A stretch of 64,000 bases of DNA from JALZOC01 sp038320555 (GTDB lineage: Bacteria > Acidobacteriota > Vicinamibacteria > Vicinamibacterales > 2-12-FULL-66-21): positions 31,347-95,346 of the forward strand of contig JBBQEJ010000001.1 of the NCBI GenBank assembly GCA_038320555.1, given 5' to 3'. Both the position numbers and the translations under genes were made by a program. Positions within the stretch are counted from its first letter, which is position 1; each line of letters begins with the position of its first letter. Shown here piece after piece: positions 60,043 through 64,000 of the stretch. The notes below the pieces were generated by a model. That model made no database searches. It had not been told where the DNA came from and saw only the letters and a list, made by a program, of their open reading frames with translations.

Positions 60043-63000
60043 ATGCACATCGATCGGGCAAAGCCGTACTACGTTCCGGCAAGCACCTACAGGTTGCAGG
60101 TGTACCGTGCATTCCCGCTGACGGCCGCACGGGATATCGTGCCGTACCTCGCGCGGCTTGGCGTGGATGCGTGTTACACGTCGCCTTACTTCACTGCGGC
60201 CCCAGGCAGCACTCACGGTTACGACGTCGTCAATCACAACGAAATCAGTGCGGAGCTTGGCGGCGCGGAGGCGCATGCGGAATTCAGCGCCGCGATCGCG
60301 GCCCACCGAATGCGTCACATCGTGGACTTCGTGCCGAACCACATGGGGATTGGCACAGGGGCCAACGCCTGGTGGAACGATGTGCTCGAGAACGGCCCGA
60401 GCTCAGCGGCGGCGATCTTCTTCGATATCGACTGGCGTCCCGTGAAGGCCGCGCTCCGCGCCAAGCTGCTGCTGCCGATCCTGGGGGATCAGTACGGCCA
60501 GGCACTCGAACGCGGCGAGCTGCAGTTGGCGTTCACTGGCAGCACGCTGGTGCTTCGATACTTCGACCATGAACTGCCGATCAATCCGCGCGAGTCGGCG
60601 CGGGTGTACGAAGTCGCCACCGAGGAGCTGACGGGAGTCCTGGGCGCCGGCAGCCCCCCGCTCAACGAATTCTTGAGCATCCTCAGTTCCCTTCAGAATC
60701 TGCCGCCGTATACCGAAACCGATCCCGAACGGGTGGCCGCGCGCAGCCGGGAAAAAGACGTGGCGCGCGCGCGGCTCGAGCGGCTCGCTGCGGAGGTGCC
60801 CGGCGTACGCGACGCGCTCGACGCGGCGGTCCGCCGATTCAATGGCGCGCCCGGAGACGACGCGAGTCTCGACGCGCTCCACGAGCTGCTCGAGGCGCAG
60901 GCGTACCGGCTGTCGTACTGGCGGACCGCATCGCACGAAATCAACTACCGGCGCTTCTTCGATATCAACACGCTCGTCGGGTTACGGATCGAACACAAGG
61001 AAGTCTTCGACGCGACGCACGGGCTGCTCGGGCAATTGATTCGCGACGGCACCGTGCACGCGGTTCGCATCGATCATCCGGACGGTCTCTTCGACCCCGC
61101 GCGCTATTTCGTGATGCTGCAGGATCTGGCGTCGTGTGCGCTCGGCGTGGAAGCCGGCCCACCCGGCGAGAGCCAGGAGCCGACGCCTCGTCCGTTGTAT
61201 GTCGTCGCTGAAAAAATCCTGTCCGGCACGGAACACCTGCCTCGGGGCTGGGCCGTGCACGGCACGACCGGCTACAACTTTCTCAACGATCTCAACGGCC
61301 TGTTCATCGACACCGCGCAGGCCCGCCGGACCCGGCGCGTATATGCGAAGCTCACCGGCCATACCGAGCCCTTCGACGATGTGCTGTACGCGAGCAAACG
61401 GCTGATCATGGCGACCGCCATGGCGAGCGAATTGAACGTCCTCGCACACATGCTCGCCCGGATCGGCGAGAGCAACCGCAAGTCGCGCGATTTCACACTT
61501 GAATCGCTGCGCGATGTCATCACCGAAGTCGTCGCGTGCTTTCCGGTCTATCGCACGTATGTGGACGGCCGCGGATGGACGGCGGAAGACCGCGCCGTTG
61601 TCGCGCGCGCGATCGCGCGCGCGCGCCGCCGGAACCCGGCAATGGAATCGTCGCTCTTTGATTTCTTTCGCGAAGTCGTGCTGCCCCGAGATCTGCACGA
61701 AGACAGGATCGAGCATGTACCGCCCGGTCCGGAGCGCCGCATCGGGTACCCGCCGGCCGACGAAAACGAGGCGCGCGCGCGGCTGCGCTTCGCAATGAAG
61801 CTGCAGCAGTACACCGGCCCCGTGCAGGCCAAAGGCCTCGAAGACACCGCGTTCTATCGCTATAACCTGCTGCTGTCGCTCAACGAAGTCGGAGGTGACC
61901 CGTCGAGGTTCGGGCGATCGGTCGAGGAATTCCACGGAGCCAACACGCGGCGCGCCGCGGAGTGGCCATTTGAGATGCTGGCCACCGCGACGCACGACAC
62001 GAAGCTCGGCGAGGATGTCCGCGCCCGCATCAACGTGCTCTCGGAGATGCCGTCCGAGTGGGGCCGCGAAGTGTCGCGATGGATGCGCATCAACAAGGCC
62101 CAGCGCTCCCTCGTCGACGGCGAGCCGGCGCCCGATCGCGGCGACGAGTACCGTTTCTACCAGGCGCTCGTCGGTGTGTGGCCGGCCGGATTGCCGCCGC
62201 GGATTACCCAGACGCCCGAGGAGCTCGTCGCGCGACTGTCGGAATACATGATCAAAGCGGTGAAGGAAGCCAAGGTGCACACGAGCTGGCTGACGCCGAA
62301 CGAGCCGTACGAGGATGCGCTTCGGAAGTTCGTGCAGCGCGTGCTGTCCGGCGCGGCCGGGTCACGGCTGCTGACGGCGTTTTTGCCATTCCAGCAGCGG
62401 ATCGCATCGCTCGGGATGATCAACTCGCTCGCACAGGTCGTCCTGAAGGTTGGGTCTCCGGGCGTGCCGGATTTCTATCAGGGCACTGACCTCTGGGACC
62501 TGAGCCTGGTGGATCCCGACAACCGGCGCCTTGTCGACTTCGACCTTCGCTCGCGGGCGCTCGACGATGTCGACGCGCTGCTCGCCATGGACGCCCCGGC
62601 GCGGCAGGGTGAGATCGGCGCGTGGTTGGGCAACTGGACGGACGGCCGCATCAAAATGCTCGTCACGGCGGCTGGCCTGCGCCTGCGCCGCGAACTGCCG
62701 CACGTGTTTCTCGGCGGCGGATACCTGCCGCTTCCGATGGAGATCTCAGTACCCGCCGGAGCGGTGGGATTTGCCCGGACTGCGGGTGAAGAGGATTCCG
62801 ATGCGGTGCTGTTCATTGCGCCGCGGCTCTTCAGCCATCTCGCTTCCGGACATCACGGAACCCCACTCGGGGGCGAGTGCTGGAAGACGTCGCGGGTGAT
62901 GCTCCCGCCTGCGCTTCGTCATCGCGTGTTTCGCGACGTCACGACCGGCGCGGAGCTCCACCCCGCACGCGTGGGGGAGAATGCCTGGATTTTTCTCGGC

Positions 63001-63045
63001 GAGGTGTTTCAGACCCTGCCGGTTGGAATTTTGAGGGCGATATGA
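60043..63045 (+). CDS. treY: Malto-oligosyltrehalose synthase
   Basis: 1000 residues. Opening STYRLQVYRAFPLTAARDIVPYLARLG, PGSTHGYDVVNHNEI, DFVPNHMGIG, then the helical insert typical of TreY, nucleophile Asp in VRIDHPDGLFDP, Glu in YVVAEKIL and Asp in TATHDTKLGEDVRAR. The late segment GVPDFYQGTDLWDLSLVDPDNRR is also diagnostic. It converts the reducing end of malto-oligosaccharides to trehalosyl units. It is the last gene of the cluster. Confidence 0.96.
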   Translation: MHIDRAKPYYVPASTYRLQVYRAFPLTAARDIVPYLARLGVDACYTSPYFTAAPGSTHGYDVVNHNEISAELGGAEAHAEFSAAIAAHRMRHIVDFVPNHMGIGTGANAWWNDVLENGPSSAAAIFFDIDWRPVKAALRAKLLLPILGDQYGQALERGELQLAFTGSTLVLRYFDHELPINPRESARVYEVATEELTGVLGAGSPPLNEFLSILSSLQNLPPYTETDPERVAARSREKDVARARLERLAAEVPGVRDALDAAVRRFNGAPGDDASLDALHELLEAQAYRLSYWRTASHEINYRRFFDINTLVGLRIEHKEVFDATHGLLGQLIRDGTVHAVRIDHPDGLFDPARYFVMLQDLASCALGVEAGPPGESQEPTPRPLYVVAEKILSGTEHLPRGWAVHGTTGYNFLNDLNGLFIDTAQARRTRRVYAKLTGHTEPFDDVLYASKRLIMATAMASELNVLAHMLARIGESNRKSRDFTLESLRDVITEVVACFPVYRTYVDGRGWTAEDRAVVARAIARARRRNPAMESSLFDFFREVVLPRDLHEDRIEHVPPGPERRIGYPPADENEARARLRFAMKLQQYTGPVQAKGLEDTAFYRYNLLLSLNEVGGDPSRFGRSVEEFHGANTRRAAEWPFEMLATATHDTKLGEDVRARINVLSEMPSEWGREVSRWMRINKAQRSLVDGEPAPDRGDEYRFYQALVGVWPAGLPPRITQTPEELVARLSEYMIKAVKEAKVHTSWLTPNEPYEDALRKFVQRVLSGAAGSRLLTAFLPFQQRIASLGMINSLAQVVLKVGSPGVPDFYQGTDLWDLSLVDPDNRRLVDFDLRSRALDDVDALLAMDAPARQGEIGAWLGNWTDGRIKMLVTAAGLRLRRELPHVFLGGGYLPLPMEISVPAGAVGFARTAGEEDSDAVLFIAPRLFSHLASGHHGTPLGGECWKTSRVMLPPALRHRVFRDVTTGAELHPARVGENAWIFLGEVFQTLPVGILRAI

Positions 63046-63058
63046 ATTGCTGAGTGTT

Positions 63059-63121
63059 GATGGCTGATTGCCGATTGCTGATTTGACGCGGAGGTCCACG
63101 CCAAATCAGGAATCAGCCATC
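63059..63121. terminator. Long hairpin between treY and the receptor gene
   Basis: GATGGCTGATT (63059-63069) pairs with AATCAGCCATC (63111-63121), and an inner CTGATTTG with CAAATCAG. It sits between convergent genes. The left arm is made of 7-base GCTGATT-type units. Confidence 0.7.
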
Positions 63122-63137
63122 TAACAGCGACGCGCGC

Positions 63138-64000
63138 TCAGAACGTGAACTTCAACGCAAACTGGAAATTGCGCTGGGGATCGGCATTGAAGTACGCCGT
63201 CGAATTGATCCGGCCGGCGTTGGTGTTGTTATTGCCCGGCACGCCTATCTCTGAGTCCGGATTGCCGAGATTCACGTTGTCGAACAGATTGACCGCCTCG
63301 ACTCGGACCTCGAGCAGTCTCGCTCCGCTGAGCCGGAAGTGCTTGAACACCGATGCGTCCGTTCGCCAGTACCCCGGTCCGCGCAGCGAGTTACTTTTCA
63401 TGTTGCCGAAGGTTCCGCGCGCCGGCCGCGAAAATGCGCTGCCCGACGCCCCGATGGGCGTGACATTGAACCATTGGTCCTGGGTCTCAGGGCCGCTGGG
63501 ATCCCCTGTAAGATTCGGCCGGTTGGGGCCGGTATCGCGGTCGGCGCCTGCGTCCCTATAACTTACGCTGAATGGGAGGCCGCTCTGGATGATCGTGTTC
63601 GTATTGAACTGCCATCCGCCGACGACGGCATCGGCAGCCGGTGAGATCGATGACATGTACTTCCTGCCGCGACCGACCGGCAATTCCGCTACCAGAGACA
63701 GAACGAAATTATGTTTCCGATCCCAGCCGGCCGGCCCCTTGTTCAGTTCCCGATCGTAGATGAAGTAATCGCCGCTCTCCTGAACTTCCCGCTGCAGCGT
63801 GTAATTCGTCTTTATGGAGTACCCGCTAGAGAACTGCTTGTTGAGTTTCATTTGCAGCGAGTCGTACGCGTTCCTGGCGCAGTTGCAGAAATAGTTGATC
63901 CCCTGCGTCCATTTGAATGCCCCACCCAGTCCGAGATCGTTGGGGACGCCGCCGGCAAAGAACGGCTTACGGTTGTTCTGGGGCACATTCGGGTACCCTA
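63138..64000 (-). CDS. Oar-like TonB-dependent receptor, C-terminal part
   Basis: The last 287 residues, open to the window edge (GYPNVPQNNRKPFF at the edge). KWTQGINYFCNCARNAYDSLQMKLNKQFSSGYSIKTNYTL, WDRKHNFVLSLVAELPVGRGRKY, QSGLPFSVSYRD and LEVRVEAVNLFDNVNLGNPDSEIG are hallmarks of the large beta-barrel proteins with carboxypeptidase-regulatory-like plugs that are abundant in Acidobacteria. It ends in FALKFTF, the aromatic terminus used by outer-membrane barrels. Ligand unknown; proximity to glucan genes is probably incidental. Confidence 0.88.
   Translation of the reverse strand, partial: GYPNVPQNNRKPFFAGGVPNDLGLGGAFKWTQGINYFCNCARNAYDSLQMKLNKQFSSGYSIKTNYTLQREVQESGDYFIYDRELNKGPAGWDRKHNFVLSLVAELPVGRGRKYMSSISPAADAVVGGWQFNTNTIIQSGLPFSVSYRDAGADRDTGPNRPNLTGDPSGPETQDQWFNVTPIGASGSAFSRPARGTFGNMKSNSLRGPGYWRTDASVFKHFRLSGARLLEVRVEAVNLFDNVNLGNPDSEIGVPGNNNTNAGRINSTAYFNADPQRNFQFALKFTF

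Noticed and set aside
60982..62280. 432-residue minus-strand open frame
   Set aside because: Antisense to treY, with shadow-like composition.

Overview
The window is high-GC bacterial chromosome, densely packed with housekeeping genes on both strands. It is most likely from an acidobacterium, probably of the Vicinamibacteria type. That is an inference from four things: a partial Oar-like TonB-dependent receptor at the right edge, an aldolase-type microcompartment locus, PyrR-controlled pyrimidine genes, and intergenic repeats built on a TTCCGCCT core or on 7-base units. No phage, integrase, transposase or CRISPR array was seen.

Layout. 1-2.7 kb: secreted Calx-beta/CARDB protein, 3' end outside the window. 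2.9-11 kb: pyrimidine biosynthesis in two divergent blocks, pyrR-pyrB-pyrC-pyrE (minus, behind a PyrR-type leader) and pyrK-pyrD-pyrF (plus), separated by a membrane phosphodiesterase. 10.9-16.8 kb: Pal lipoprotein, methyltransferase, GT-C-like membrane protein, LarE, a LysW-like acidic zinc ribbon, receiver-PilZ regulator. 16.9-19.6 kb: CadC-like repressor and Zn/Cd/Pb P-type ATPase with a clear operator. 19.6-26.9 kb: Gld-type ABC operon with DUF4340 protein, PBP4-type peptidase and HEAT protein. 26.9-29.5 kb: AlaX-like editing protein, QueC, QueE. 29.5-29.9 kb: an ArsC/Spx-family gene with an in-frame TGA at the first catalytic cysteine codon and a SECIS-like hairpin right after it, so a probable selenoprotein. 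29.9-33.1 kb: DUF72, cyclophilin, endonuclease III, 2-hydroxyacid dehydrogenase. 33.2-35.6 kb: microcompartment locus with one hexamer-type and three pentamer-type shell proteins, a class II aldolase and a 68-residue Cys/His-rich protein, both enzymes' candidates carrying encapsulation-like helices. 35.7-49 kb: housekeeping genes including pdxJ, glmM-ybbR-cdaA (c-di-AMP), folP, tilS-ftsH, tRNA(CAT), a deoxyhypusine-synthase-like protein, queA, AI-2E family exporter. 50.3-63 kb: glucan/trehalose cluster glgX-glgE-treS/mak-treZ-treY. The right edge is the receptor fragment.

How genes cooperate. pyrB, C, E, D/K and F cover UMP synthesis after carbamoyl phosphate (carAB not seen). QueC, QueE and QueA are three queuosine steps in two nearby loci. 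The glucan cluster contains both directions: TreY/TreZ make trehalose from glucan, while TreS/maltokinase and GlgE turn trehalose back into glucan.

A window-wide feature is that many intergenic gaps hold short tandem arrays with a strict 7-base period but different unit sequences. In three places such arrays lie inside or extend a reading frame without breaking it (pyrF, queA and the tail of the CadC-like repressor). Gene coordinates come from reading the sequence; start codons are judged from alignment memory, spacing and Shine-Dalgarno sites. Family assignments rest on recognised motifs, not on searches.
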